A program made the position numbers and the translations under genes. From NCBI RefSeq assembly GCF_038024065.1, contig NZ_CP150667.1:4409501-4473500 (forward strand): 64,000 nt of DNA, written 5' to 3'. The notes under the pieces were generated by a model, which saw only the letters and a program-made list of their open reading frames with translations, was not told the DNA's origin and did not search any database. How positions within the stretch are numbered: the first letter of the stretch is position 1; each line of letters starts with the position of its first letter. This DNA is from Polaribacter sejongensis. GTDB taxonomy: Bacteria > Bacteroidota > Bacteroidia > Flavobacteriales > Flavobacteriaceae. Shown piece by piece: positions 7,926-18,716 of the stretch.

Positions 7926-8639
7926 ATGAAAAAAATAATTCATACTGCATCCACAAGAGGGCACGCAAATCATGGATGGTTAGAAGCAAATCATTCATTT
8001 AGTTTTGCTAATTTTTATGATGCAAAGAGAATACAATTTGGAGCATTAAGAGTTTTAAATGACGATTTAATTGCACCAAGCATGGGGTTTGGCACACATC
8101 CTCATAAAAACATGGAGATTATTACAATTCCATTAAAAGGTGTTTTAAAACATAAAGACAATATGGCAAATGATTGGATTCCCGTCTTGCCAGGTGAAGT
8201 ACAAGTAATGTCTGCCGGAAAAGGAGTGTATCATTCAGAAATAAATGGTTCTGCAAATGAACATTTAGGTTTATTTCAAATCTGGATAATGCCGGAAAAA
8301 AATGAAGTTACTCCAAGATATGACCAAAAGGGATTTGATATAAAAGACAGAAAAAATAAATTGCAGTTATTGGTAAATTCTTTTAATTCTGATGATGATA
8401 GCTTAAAAATACACCAAGACGCCCAGGTTTATAGGATTGATTTAGATAAAAATCAAGATTTTAACTATCAGTTAAAAAGTAAGAACCGTGGAGTATATGT
8501 AATGAATATTTCTGGCGATTTTGAGATTGATTCAACAAAACTAGGTAGTCGAGACGCTGTAGGTATTTATGAAACAGATAGTTTTGTGATTAAAAGCCTA
8601 TCTAATTCTGAATTATTATTGATAGAAGTACCCATGTAA
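7926..8639 (+). CDS. Pirin family protein
   Basis: 237 residues with the bicupin pirin fold. The metal-binding residues are visible: H58 and H60 in GTHPHKNMEI, then H103 and E105 in GVYHSEI, matching the 2-His/His/Glu set of pirins. Bacterial pirins of this size include quercetin 2,3-dioxygenase-like enzymes (YhhW) and redox-responsive regulators; substrate cannot be read from sequence. It follows marR by 2 bp and ends at a strong terminator. MarR-pirin pairing is common in flavobacteria, where the regulator probably controls pirin. Confidence 0.9.
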   Translation: MKKIIHTASTRGHANHGWLEANHSFSFANFYDAKRIQFGALRVLNDDLIAPSMGFGTHPHKNMEIITIPLKGVLKHKDNMANDWIPVLPGEVQVMSAGKGVYHSEINGSANEHLGLFQIWIMPEKNEVTPRYDQKGFDIKDRKNKLQLLVNSFNSDDDSLKIHQDAQVYRIDLDKNQDFNYQLKSKNRGVYVMNISGDFEIDSTKLGSRDAVGIYETDSFVIKSLSNSELLLIEVPM

Positions 8640-8655
8640 GTTAAATTCAGTATAA

Positions 8656-10785
<2,130 letters not shown>

Positions 10786-10881
10786 ATTAAATACTATTTT
10801 AATAAATTATTATATTTTCAAAAAATAGAAGTAGCAGTTTTTTTAGTAGCTTGCACCTAAATAATAAATACAAATTTGATA

Positions 10882-11460
10882 ATGAAGAAAATACTTTTTA
10901 TTGCAATCCTTTTTTTAACCTTTAATATAGCAGCACAGCGTTCTAGAGGTGGAGGTGGCGGAAGACAACAATCACAGAACCCTGAATTGAATCAAACAAA
11001 AGAGGTTAAAAAACTGAGTGCAAAAGAAATTGCGGGTATTTTTTATTATGATGTTGATGAGGTGATAAAGAAAGTTAAGATTAAAGATGATGACAAAAAA
11101 TATTCAGTAACCAAAGCATTAAGAAATTATAATTTTAAAGTAAAAGAAATTTTATTCTTAAATGCTGAAAAATTTACGGATTTAGATCTTTTAATGAACA
11201 CAATGTCTAATGAAAGAGATAGTGAAAGTAATAAAAACATAAGAGAAAAGGTAAGAGAAGTCACTAGACCAATTAAAGAGAATGTTAATGAACATGAAAA
11301 AGAGCTCAATGAAATTCTAAGAGGTGTTTTATCAGAAAAACAAGACAAGAAGTGGTTAAAATATCAAAAGAGCATCATAGAAAGTTTACAGCCTAAAAAA
11401 GCAGAAAACAATAATCAAAATTCTAGACCTAGTAGAGGTAGCGGAATGAGAAGACAATAA
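10882..11460 (+). CDS. Secreted helical protein of unknown function
   Basis: 192 residues from the ATG at 10882. A signal peptide is evident (MKKILFIAILFLTFNIAAQ, cleavage probably after AQ), then a Gly/Arg-rich stretch RSRGGGGGRQQ, then a charged, largely helical domain, and a C-terminal Arg/Ser/Gly tail ending GSGMRRQ. The charged helical make-up recalls periplasmic Spy/CpxP-like proteins, but I see no diagnostic motif. The gene stands alone and ends at a terminator. Periplasmic or surface location is likely. Confidence 0.75.
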   Translation: MKKILFIAILFLTFNIAAQRSRGGGGGRQQSQNPELNQTKEVKKLSAKEIAGIFYYDVDEVIKKVKIKDDDKKYSVTKALRNYNFKVKEILFLNAEKFTDLDLLMNTMSNERDSESNKNIREKVREVTRPIKENVNEHEKELNEILRGVLSEKQDKKWLKYQKSIIESLQPKKAENNNQNSRPSRGSGMRRQ

Positions 11461-11468
11461 TTGAATTA

Positions 11469-11493
11469 AATCCTATGTTTATAGGATTTTTTT
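11469..11493 (+). terminator. Terminator after the secreted protein gene
   Basis: AATCCTAT/ATAGGATT stem with GTTT loop and a T run to 11493. Confidence 0.8.
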
Positions 11494-11540
11494 GTGTTAG
11501 TAAATATTATAGTACATTTAGAAAAAATTAAAAATAATCT

Positions 11541-12533
11541 ATGAAATCATTTTCTGTAGAAGAAATAACATCACTTTTAAAAGGTGAACAAATTGGGCTT
11601 TGTAAAGATATAATATATGCGCCAGAACAAATTGAAAATGCTACAAAAGGGAATGTTACTTTTATAGGTAACTCTAAATATGCAAAATTATGGGAGAATT
11701 CTAACGCTAGTGTTGCAATTGTTTATGAAGGAATAACAATTTTACCAGAAGAAGGTAAAGCGTTTATCAAAGTTAAGAATCCAGATTTGGCGATGGCAGT
11801 TTTATTAGAAGCTTTTGAGCCAGAGTCGCCTTATTTTGAAACGGATATTCATCCGACGGCAGTAATAGATAAAACAGTAACATTAGGAAAAGGTTGTAAA
11901 GTAGGTGCAAATTCTTATGTTGGTAAAAATGTAGTACTGGGAGATAATGTAACCATTTATCCTAATGTATCCATTTTTGATGATACTACAATTGGCAACG
12001 AGACTGTAATTTGGTCTGGAACCGTTATTAGAGAACGTACTAAAATTGGTAGTCATTGTATTTTTCATGTAAATGTGAGTATTGGAGCTGATGGCTTTGG
12101 CTATAGACCAAGTCCTGATGGAAGAGGGTTAGTGAAAATTATTCATATAGGAAATGTAGTTATCGGAAATGCTGTTGAAATTGGAGCAAATTCATGTGTT
12201 GATCGTGGTAAATTTAGTTCTACTATTTTAGGAGATGGCTGTAAGATTGATAATTTGGTACAAATAGGGCATAATTCTGTTTTAGGAAGATGTTGTATTA
12301 TGGCAGGACACAGTGGTTTAGCAGGTTCTGTAACTTTAGGAGATGGTGTAATTATTGGAGGAAGTGCTTCTATAAAAGACCATGTTACCATACATTCTGG
12401 GGCAAAAGTAGGTGCTGGTTCTGGTGTTATTGCAGATATTGCAGCTGGTAAATCTGTAGTTGGTTATCCTGCTTGTGATTCTAGAGAAAAAATGAAACAA
12501 TGGGTAGCTCTGCGTAAACTTGGTAGAAGCTAG
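11541..12533 (+). CDS. lpxD: UDP-3-O-acylglucosamine N-acyltransferase (LpxD)
   Basis: 330 residues. LpxD adds the second acyl chain, from acyl-ACP to UDP-3-O-acyl-glucosamine, in lipid A synthesis. The N-terminal uridine-binding domain (1-95) contains FIGNSKYAKLW. A left-handed beta helix of hexapeptide repeats (about 100-300) follows, with GADGFGY at 182-188 and the catalytic histidine H244 in QIGHNSVLG. A C-terminal helix ends the protein. The gene is alone here, not in the usual lpxD-lpxC/fabZ-lpxA cluster. Its divergent N-terminus suggests the second LpxD paralogue often present in flavobacteria; the first would lie elsewhere. Confidence 0.88.
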   Translation: MKSFSVEEITSLLKGEQIGLCKDIIYAPEQIENATKGNVTFIGNSKYAKLWENSNASVAIVYEGITILPEEGKAFIKVKNPDLAMAVLLEAFEPESPYFETDIHPTAVIDKTVTLGKGCKVGANSYVGKNVVLGDNVTIYPNVSIFDDTTIGNETVIWSGTVIRERTKIGSHCIFHVNVSIGADGFGYRPSPDGRGLVKIIHIGNVVIGNAVEIGANSCVDRGKFSSTILGDGCKIDNLVQIGHNSVLGRCCIMAGHSGLAGSVTLGDGVIIGGSASIKDHVTIHSGAKVGAGSGVIADIAAGKSVVGYPACDSREKMKQWVALRKLGRS

Positions 12534-12652
12534 GTTTTTATTAATTACTACTTACTGAAACTCTAATTTTTAAAGGCTTTTACTGAAGCCTATTATTGGG
12601 CAATACCAAATAATTACCGATATTTGCCAATCAAACGAACTAATTACGAATT

Positions 12653-12835
12653 ATGGGAATGAATAAAAATACAGTATTAGGCTTTGCTACGCTTATTATG
12701 ATACTTGTTGGCTTAGGTTTAATAGCTTTAGGGGCTTTTAGATATAATGAAGTTGCCGGATGGGGATTTGCGGCAGTTGGTTTTGGTTTCTTTTGTATTG
12801 CATGGGTTTTTAATGCATTAAAAGGAAGAGTATAA
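12653..12835 (+). CDS. Small two-helix membrane protein
   Basis: 60 residues with two membrane helices separated by a short FRYNEVAGWG loop. It resembles the small flavobacterial family I recall as CAL67264-type membrane proteins, which often lie beside ettA, as here (55 bp upstream of it). The ATG at 12653 is used; an in-frame ATG two codons later (12659) is equally possible. Conserved glycine spacing in both helices (GLGLIALGAF, GFAAVGFGFF) suggests helix packing. Function unknown. Confidence 0.75.
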   Translation: MGMNKNTVLGFATLIMILVGLGLIALGAFRYNEVAGWGFAAVGFGFFCIAWVFNALKGRV

Positions 12836-12890
12836 AAGTCTACAGTTTTCACAGTAGCAATTTTCAAATTAAATTAAAAAAAACAAACAA

Positions 12891-14582
12891 ATGAGCGACG
12901 ATAAGAAAGTAATCTTTTCGATGAATAAGTTGTCTAAAACTTATAAATCAACAGGGAAACAAGTTTTAAAAGATATTTATTTAAGCTTCTTTTATGGAGC
13001 AAAAATTGGTATTCTTGGTTTAAATGGATCAGGAAAATCAACTTTATTAAAAATTATTGCAGGAGTAGAAAAGAATTTTCAAGGAGATGTTACTTTTGCT
13101 CCAGGTTATAAGGTTGGGTATTTAGAACAAGAGCCACAATTAGATCCAGAAAAAACAGTTTTAGAAGTTGTAAAAGAAGGAGTTGCAGAAACAGTTGCAA
13201 TTTTAGAAGAGTACAATAAAATAAACGACATGTTTGGTTTAGAAGAAGTCTATTCTGATGCAGATAAGATGGATAAACTAATGGCACAACAAGCAGTTTT
13301 ACAAGATAAAATTGACGCTGCTAATGCTTGGGAATTAGATACCAAATTAGAAATTGCAATGGATGCGTTAAGAACGCCAGATTCTGATAAGAAAATCGGA
13401 GTACTTTCTGGAGGTGAAAAAAGACGTGTTGCTTTATGTAGATTATTATTACAAGAACCAGAAATTTTATTATTAGATGAGCCTACCAATCACTTGGATG
13501 CAGAATCTGTACATTGGTTAGAGCACCATTTAGCACAATATAAAGGAACTGTTATTGCTGTAACGCATGATAGATATTTCTTAGATAATGTTGCTGGTTG
13601 GATTCTTGAATTGGATAGAGGTGAAGGAATTCCTTGGAAAGGAAATTATGCTGAATGGTTAGACCAAAAGTCTAAGAGAATGGCACAAGAAAGTAAAACA
13701 GCTTCAAAACATCAAAAAACATTAGAAAGAGAATTAGATTGGGTTCGTCAAGGAGCAAAAGGTCGTCAAACAAAGCAAAAAGCTCGTTTGAAGAATTATG
13801 ACAAGTTAATGAGTCAAGATCAAAAGCAAACAGACGAAAAATTAGAAATCTACATTCCTAATGGACCACGTTTAGGTACCAATGTTATAGAAGCAACAGG
13901 TGTTTCTAAAGCATTTGGAGAAAAATTATTATATGATAATTTAGAGTTTAATCTTCCGCAGGCAGGAATTGTAGGTATTATTGGTCCCAATGGAGCTGGT
14001 AAGACTACTATTTTTAAAATGATTATGGGAGAAGAAAAACCTGATGGAGGAAGTTTTTCTGTAGGTGAAACTGCAAAAATTGCATATGTAGATCAAGCCC
14101 ATTCAGACATTGACCCAGAAAAAACAATTTGGGAAAACTTTTCTGACGGACAAGATTTAGTAATGATGGGAGGTAAGCAAGTTAATTCTAGAGCTTATTT
14201 AAGTCGTTTTAATTTCTCTGGTAGTGAGCAAAACAAAAAAGTAAATACACTTTCTGGTGGAGAGCGTAACCGTTTGCATTTAGCAATGACGTTAAAAGAA
14301 GAAGGAAACGTTTTATTATTAGATGAGCCTACCAACGATTTAGATGTAAATACATTAAGAGCATTAGAAGAAGGTTTAGATAACTTTGCTGGTTGTGCGG
14401 TTGTAATTAGTCACGATAGATGGTTTTTAGATAGAGTTTGTACACATATTTTAGCTTTTGAAGGGAATAGTGAAGTGTATTTCTTTGAAGGTGGTTTCTC
14501 TGAATATGAAGAAAACAAAAAGAAACGTTTGGGTGGAGATTTAATGCCAAAACGAATTAAATACAGAAAGTTAATTAGATAA
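12891..14582 (+). CDS. ettA: Energy-dependent translational throttle protein EttA (ABC-F)
   Basis: 563 residues (E. coli EttA 555). Two ABC ATPase domains lie in tandem with no membrane part. The first has GLNGSGKST, LSGGEKRR and LLLDEPTNHLD. The second has GPNGAGKT, LSGGERNR and LLLDEPTNDLD. The arm region between the first Walker A and signature motifs and the interdomain linker with the basic GAKGRQTKQKARLKNY stretch are intact. EttA binds the ribosomal E site and gates the first elongation steps according to the ATP/ADP ratio. Monocistronic or paired with the small membrane protein upstream; ends at a strong terminator. Confidence 0.94.
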   Translation: MSDDKKVIFSMNKLSKTYKSTGKQVLKDIYLSFFYGAKIGILGLNGSGKSTLLKIIAGVEKNFQGDVTFAPGYKVGYLEQEPQLDPEKTVLEVVKEGVAETVAILEEYNKINDMFGLEEVYSDADKMDKLMAQQAVLQDKIDAANAWELDTKLEIAMDALRTPDSDKKIGVLSGGEKRRVALCRLLLQEPEILLLDEPTNHLDAESVHWLEHHLAQYKGTVIAVTHDRYFLDNVAGWILELDRGEGIPWKGNYAEWLDQKSKRMAQESKTASKHQKTLERELDWVRQGAKGRQTKQKARLKNYDKLMSQDQKQTDEKLEIYIPNGPRLGTNVIEATGVSKAFGEKLLYDNLEFNLPQAGIVGIIGPNGAGKTTIFKMIMGEEKPDGGSFSVGETAKIAYVDQAHSDIDPEKTIWENFSDGQDLVMMGGKQVNSRAYLSRFNFSGSEQNKKVNTLSGGERNRLHLAMTLKEEGNVLLLDEPTNDLDVNTLRALEEGLDNFAGCAVVISHDRWFLDRVCTHILAFEGNSEVYFFEGGFSEYEENKKKRLGGDLMPKRIKYRKLIR

Positions 14583-14604
14583 TTTTCTAGAAATTATATT
14601 TTAC

Positions 14605-14640
14605 AAAAAAGCAGCTAATTTTTATTAGCTGCTTTTTTTT
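14605..14640 (+). terminator. Terminator after ettA
   Basis: GCAGCTAA/TTAGCTGC stem flanked by six A on the left and eight T on the right, six-base loop. Confidence 0.9.
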
Positions 14641-14659
14641 ATTTGTAATGGTTTTTTAG

Positions 14660-14827
14660 CTTTATTATCAAGTAGATTTATGTGTAATATTATTTACAAA
14701 CTTTGTTTTTACATCTTGTACAGATTTAGATGAAAACTTAGAAAGGGAACCTGTAAAATTAGAGGTTTCTGCAACTGGAGGTGAAGATGAATATTTACCA
14801 GGTGATGATTATGAAACAGGTAATTAA
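14660..14827 (+). pseudogene. Decayed small lipoprotein gene
   Basis: A frame open from just after a TAG at 14657 reads ...LFTNFVFTSCTDLDENL... and ends at a TAA at 14827. The FTSC box followed by an acidic tail rich in Gly, Asp and Glu is typical of flavobacterial surface lipoproteins. No ATG, GTG or TTG lies in frame before the lipobox. An ATG at 14680 is in another frame, so one indel would restore a signal peptide. It is followed after 36 bp by the histidine kinase gene. Confidence 0.45.
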
Positions 14828-14863
14828 AATTTTTTAAATCAAGAATTATAGTATTTTAGAGGA

Positions 14864-16663
14864 ATGAAATTTAATGTTTTGTTCCTCCTACTTTTTACCT
14901 TTTTGTTTAATAATAAATTGTTTTCTTTTCAAGAAAAATCAACCAATATTACTTACGATAGTATTGCTAAAACGGTTGTTTTTTATAGTAAACAAAGAGA
15001 TAATGAGAAGGCATTATTTTATTCTAAAAAAATGCTTCAAAAATCATTAAATAATAAAAATGAAAAACAAAAAGCAGAATCGTACTATAGAATTGCACAA
15101 TTTCAAAGAAAATTAAGAGCTAATGATAGCGCTTTCTATTTTTATAATAAATCTAAAGAATTATACCGTCAACAAAATGATAGTATTCAAATAGCAAGAT
15201 GTTTACGAGACATAGCTATTATAGAATCTTCTTACGGTAATTATATTAATAGTAACATATCTGCAATTAATGGATTAGAATATTTAAAGGGGAGGAGTGC
15301 AAGTGCTATAGCCTCCATTTACAATACTTTAGCAATAAATTCTAAAAAACAAAATTTATTTAAACAAGCTATTTATAATTATAAGCAAGCATTAACTTTT
15401 ATTTCAAGTACAAGTGGCAATATTGTAATTAAAAATAATATGGCTAATGTATATAAAGAGCAAAAAGAGTATTCTAAATCAATTTCAATTTTAGAAGAAT
15501 TATTAAAAGGTGACATTACTAGTCAAAAAACTAAAGCAAGAATTATTGATAATTTAGCTCATATTAAATGGTTAAATAATCCAAATATAAATATCTTAAA
15601 AGATTTATTACTGGCAAAATCTATCAGAGTTAAGGAAAAAGATACTTACGGATTAATTGCAAGTTATAGCCATTTGTCAGATTTTTTTTATAAAAAGAAT
15701 AGAAGCAAATCATTATTTTATGCTGATAAAATGTATGAAGTATCAAAAAAAGAAAAAAGTCCGCAAGATCAAATAGAAGCTATAGATAAAATTATAGGAC
15801 TTCAAACAGCTCAAAAAGCCATTAATTATTATAAAGAAAGTATTCGTTTAAGAGACAGTTTACAAGAAGTAGAGTCTAAACATCAATACAAGTTTGCTAC
15901 TATTAAATACAATTATGAAGAAGAAGAGAAACAAAAACTCAAGTTTCAAACATTAGCAACAGAAAACATTTTAGTTGCTGAAAAAGAAAAAAGTCAGAAG
16001 AAAAATGTTTTAATTATTGGTTTTTTATCAATTTCTAGTTTATTATTTTTGATTTATAGAAGAAAAGAACAGCACAAAAAACGAATCTTACAAGAGAATT
16101 ATAATACTGAAACAAGGATTGCGAAAAAATTACATGATGAATTAGGGAATGATATTTTTAATACCCTCACAAAAGTTCAAAATACTAAAATTAATACCGA
16201 AGAAATTATAAACGATTTAGATAAAATCTATTTACAAACACGAGCTATTTCTCACGAAAATGACTCTATTGAAACGGGATCTAATTTTGAAAATTATTTT
16301 AGAAATCTAGTAGCAAGTTATAATTCTGATACTTGTAAAATTATATTAAAAGATTTGTCTTCTTTAGATTTAAATAATTTAACCAAAGAGAAACAGATTG
16401 TTATGTATCGGGTTTTTAATGAGTTGTTTGTAAATATGAAAAAGCATAGTAAAGCGAGCTTAGTCGTTTTAGCATGCAAGAAAACAAATCATAATTTAGA
16501 AATAAGTTATGCAGATAATGGTGTAGGATTTAAGGATGATACTATTATTTTTAAAAATGGACTTAAAAATATGGAAACCCGTATAAAAACTATTAATGGA
16601 ACTATTAAATTTGAAAATAAGCCGAACAAAGGTTTAAAAGTGTATATCCATTTTAAAAATTAA
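14864..16663 (+). CDS. TPR-containing sensor histidine kinase
   Basis: 599 residues. A signal peptide (1-21) leads into a periplasmic domain of tetratricopeptide-like repeats (about 30-340), a coiled segment, and one membrane helix at about 381-397. The cytoplasmic HisKA_3-type helix has the phosphoacceptor H424 in KKLHDELGND, and the ATPase domain has an N-box around 519-528 and the ADNGVGF loop at 550-556. This is a NarL/DegS-type kinase with a protein- or peptide-binding sensor. Its partner regulator starts 2 bp after the stop. The signal is unknown. A decayed lipoprotein gene just upstream may have been part of the same unit. Confidence 0.88.
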   Translation: MKFNVLFLLLFTFLFNNKLFSFQEKSTNITYDSIAKTVVFYSKQRDNEKALFYSKKMLQKSLNNKNEKQKAESYYRIAQFQRKLRANDSAFYFYNKSKELYRQQNDSIQIARCLRDIAIIESSYGNYINSNISAINGLEYLKGRSASAIASIYNTLAINSKKQNLFKQAIYNYKQALTFISSTSGNIVIKNNMANVYKEQKEYSKSISILEELLKGDITSQKTKARIIDNLAHIKWLNNPNINILKDLLLAKSIRVKEKDTYGLIASYSHLSDFFYKKNRSKSLFYADKMYEVSKKEKSPQDQIEAIDKIIGLQTAQKAINYYKESIRLRDSLQEVESKHQYKFATIKYNYEEEEKQKLKFQTLATENILVAEKEKSQKKNVLIIGFLSISSLLFLIYRRKEQHKKRILQENYNTETRIAKKLHDELGNDIFNTLTKVQNTKINTEEIINDLDKIYLQTRAISHENDSIETGSNFENYFRNLVASYNSDTCKIILKDLSSLDLNNLTKEKQIVMYRVFNELFVNMKKHSKASLVVLACKKTNHNLEISYADNGVGFKDDTIIFKNGLKNMETRIKTINGTIKFENKPNKGLKVYIHFKN

Positions 16664-16665
16664 GA

Positions 16666-17334
16666 ATGTTTAAAAAAGTTTTAGTTGTAGAAGATTTTGA
16701 TGTAATTAATAGCGGAATAAAAATGGCGCTAGAGGGGTTAAACATAGAAGAAGTAGATTATATTTCTTATTGTGACGAAGCTTTTCTTAAAATTAAAAAA
16801 GCTTTTTTAGAAGGAGTACCTTATCAATTAATTATTTCTGATTTATCTTTTGAAAGTGATGGAACTCCACAAGAATTAAAATCGGGTGATGAACTTATAG
16901 AAAAAATTAGACAAGAATTTTCTGATTTGAAAATTATTGTTTTTTCAGTAGAAGATAAATCATATAGAATTCAAAATTTATACAAAAGTCTAAAAATTCA
17001 AGGGTATGTTTGGAAAAGTAGAAATGGATTAAAAGATTTAAGAAAAGCAATTGATGTTGTTTCTACATCAGATCAGTTTTATATTTCTCCGGATTTAAGC
17101 ACTGCAATTCACCCAAAAAAAACGATTGAAATTACAGACTCAGACATTCTTTTAATAGAATATTTGTCTAAAGGGTTGCTGCAAGAAGCTATTAGTAAAG
17201 AATTAAAAGAAAAAGGGATATCACCTTCTAGTATTAGCGCAATAGAAAAAAGGTTAAGAATTTTAAAAGAACATTTTAATGCCAATAATCCTACGCATTT
17301 AGTAGCAATTGCTAAAGATTTAGGACTTATTTAG
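16666..17334 (+). CDS. NarL/LuxR-type response regulator
   Basis: 222 residues. The receiver domain (1-125) has acidic residues E9 and D10, the phosphorylation site D59 in LIISDLSF, and K117 in YVWKSR. The output domain (about 150-222) has an HTH in the usual LuxR position (SKGLLQEAISKELK...SPSSISAIEKRLRILKEHF), though the sequence is divergent. It is translated directly after the TPR kinase (2-bp gap) and is its cognate partner. Targets are unknown; neither neighbour on the other side shows an obvious link. Confidence 0.88.
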   Translation: MFKKVLVVEDFDVINSGIKMALEGLNIEEVDYISYCDEAFLKIKKAFLEGVPYQLIISDLSFESDGTPQELKSGDELIEKIRQEFSDLKIIVFSVEDKSYRIQNLYKSLKIQGYVWKSRNGLKDLRKAIDVVSTSDQFYISPDLSTAIHPKKTIEITDSDILLIEYLSKGLLQEAISKELKEKGISPSSISAIEKRLRILKEHFNANNPTHLVAIAKDLGLI

Positions 17335-17380
17335 AGATACTTTATTCCTATTTGTAGATTTAAAACAAACATTTAATTAT

Positions 17381-17414
17381 AAAAGCCTCATTTCTTTTAG
17401 GAAATGAAGCTTTT
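17381..17414. terminator. Bidirectional terminator between convergent genes
   Basis: AAAAGCCTCATTTC pairs with GAAATGAAGCTTTT (one mismatch) across a TTTTAG loop, with A and T runs at the ends. It lies between the response regulator and the minus-strand repeat-rich gene. Confidence 0.75.
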
Positions 17415-17534
17415 AACTTTTAATTTTCTTATCAGAACTAATTGGAAATTAGTTAACTGATTTGGTATTCAAATAATTACACTGTAAATTTATAAAAATA
17501 GGTTAATTAAAAATTACGTATAAATACCTGTTTT

Positions 17535-18470
17535 TTAACTTCTTCTTTTTCTGTTATTTTCGTTTTTTGTTGTAGAATTCTGTTTTCTTGTATTTTCAGA
17601 TTTTCTACTATCCACAGAAGATCTTCTACTAGAACTGTTATCACTTCTTTTAACAGAGGTAGACGTTTCTCTAGTTACAGTTGTTGGTCTTCTAGAAGTG
17701 GTGCTGCTATTTCTTCGATCAATGGTTCCTCTTTTTTGTGTGTTTACAGTAGTAGGTCTTCTCGTTGTTGTATTAGTTCTTTTATCTACCACTGTTCTTC
17801 CATTGTTATTTATTGTAGTAGGTCTTCTATAAGTAGTATTGCTCCTTCTTGTAACTGGTACTGGTTTTCTTCTTCTTAAAATTTTACTTTTTTTACCAAT
17901 TTTAGCATTCGGATTTGCTCTATAGTAATAGTAATTATGGTCTTCTCTAATTTTACTATATTGTCTAGAAAAATCTCTGTGAGAGAAATAAGAATTATTG
18001 TATTCAAATATATTTCCAATATTTAAATTAATTCTTAAACCATTATGATGATAGTAATTATCTTTTACATTTCCGTAAAATTTTGGATTTCCCCAATGAT
18101 CATATCTTATTTTTAAATTACCTACATCGGTTAATTGTCCTCTATAGTACTTCATAAAAACGTTTCCAATTCTGGTTACATTTCCAGATCTATCATAGTT
18201 TATAAAAGAGTTTCCTATTCTTTCAATTCTACCTCTATAATCTCTAGCTATATATATGCCTCTTTGATTTCCATTGTCGTAATAATGAGTGTTAAAATCA
18301 AATTCACCATTGGTAAAAATAAAGAACTCAACATCTCGCTCTACAAAATTTATGGTATTTTCATATGAGTAATTAAACCCAAAATTGTTCAGGATTTCTT
18401 TATTATTTTCGGCTTTAGTAGTTGAAATAAGAAAGAACATTCCCATTAATATAAGTATACCTTTTTTCAT
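17535..18470 (-). CDS. Secreted repeat protein with basic Arg/Thr/Ser tail
   Basis: 311 residues. Signal peptide 1-20 (cleavage near TKA-E). Residues about 80-145 hold four imperfect repeats of 16-17 residues with an 'xRIGNxxxxYDxxGN' pattern, aromatic and glycine rich. Residues 195-311 are low-complexity and strongly basic, with three RRPTT(I/V) units at 215, 237 and 260 in a Thr/Asn/Ser background. I do not recognise the family. The basic tail could bind DNA, polysaccharide or LPS outside the cell. The gene is monocistronic and convergent with the response regulator. Confidence 0.75.
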   Translation of the reverse strand: MKKGILILMGMFFLISTTKAENNKEILNNFGFNYSYENTINFVERDVEFFIFTNGEFDFNTHYYDNGNQRGIYIARDYRGRIERIGNSFINYDRSGNVTRIGNVFMKYYRGQLTDVGNLKIRYDHWGNPKFYGNVKDNYYHHNGLRINLNIGNIFEYNNSYFSHRDFSRQYSKIREDHNYYYYRANPNAKIGKKSKILRRRKPVPVTRRSNTTYRRPTTINNNGRTVVDKRTNTTTRRPTTVNTQKRGTIDRRNSSTTSRRPTTVTRETSTSVKRSDNSSSRRSSVDSRKSENTRKQNSTTKNENNRKRRS

Positions 18471-18611
18471 AATTATGGTTTTAGGGTTTTGCCTACTCTA
18501 ATTTACTTTTCAGCTTCCGTATTTGATTATCATATTTTCAAAGAACGTGCCAAAAAAAGAATTAGTGATTTAATGATCTTAATTATATTTCATTTGCTGA
18601 GTGTTAAGTAG

Positions 18612-18641
18612 TTGTTTTTGAGCGTTTTAAATCTATGTTTA
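18612..18641 (+). promoter_or_regulatory. Possible promoter for the DinB-like gene
   Basis: TTG at 18612, 19 bp, then TATGTTTA at 18634-18641, one base away from TAnnTTTG. Weak but correctly placed about 75 bp before the ATG. Confidence 0.35.
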
Positions 18642-18716
18642 TTTTTTATTAGAAAATATAGATAAGAACTCGTAAATTCATAAAAATTTTAACGACAAAA
18701 AAGAAAATTATTTTTT

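Noticed and set aside
12573..12592. AGGCTT/AAGCCT hairpin after lpxD
   Set aside because: Only six base pairs and no T run; too weak to call a terminator.
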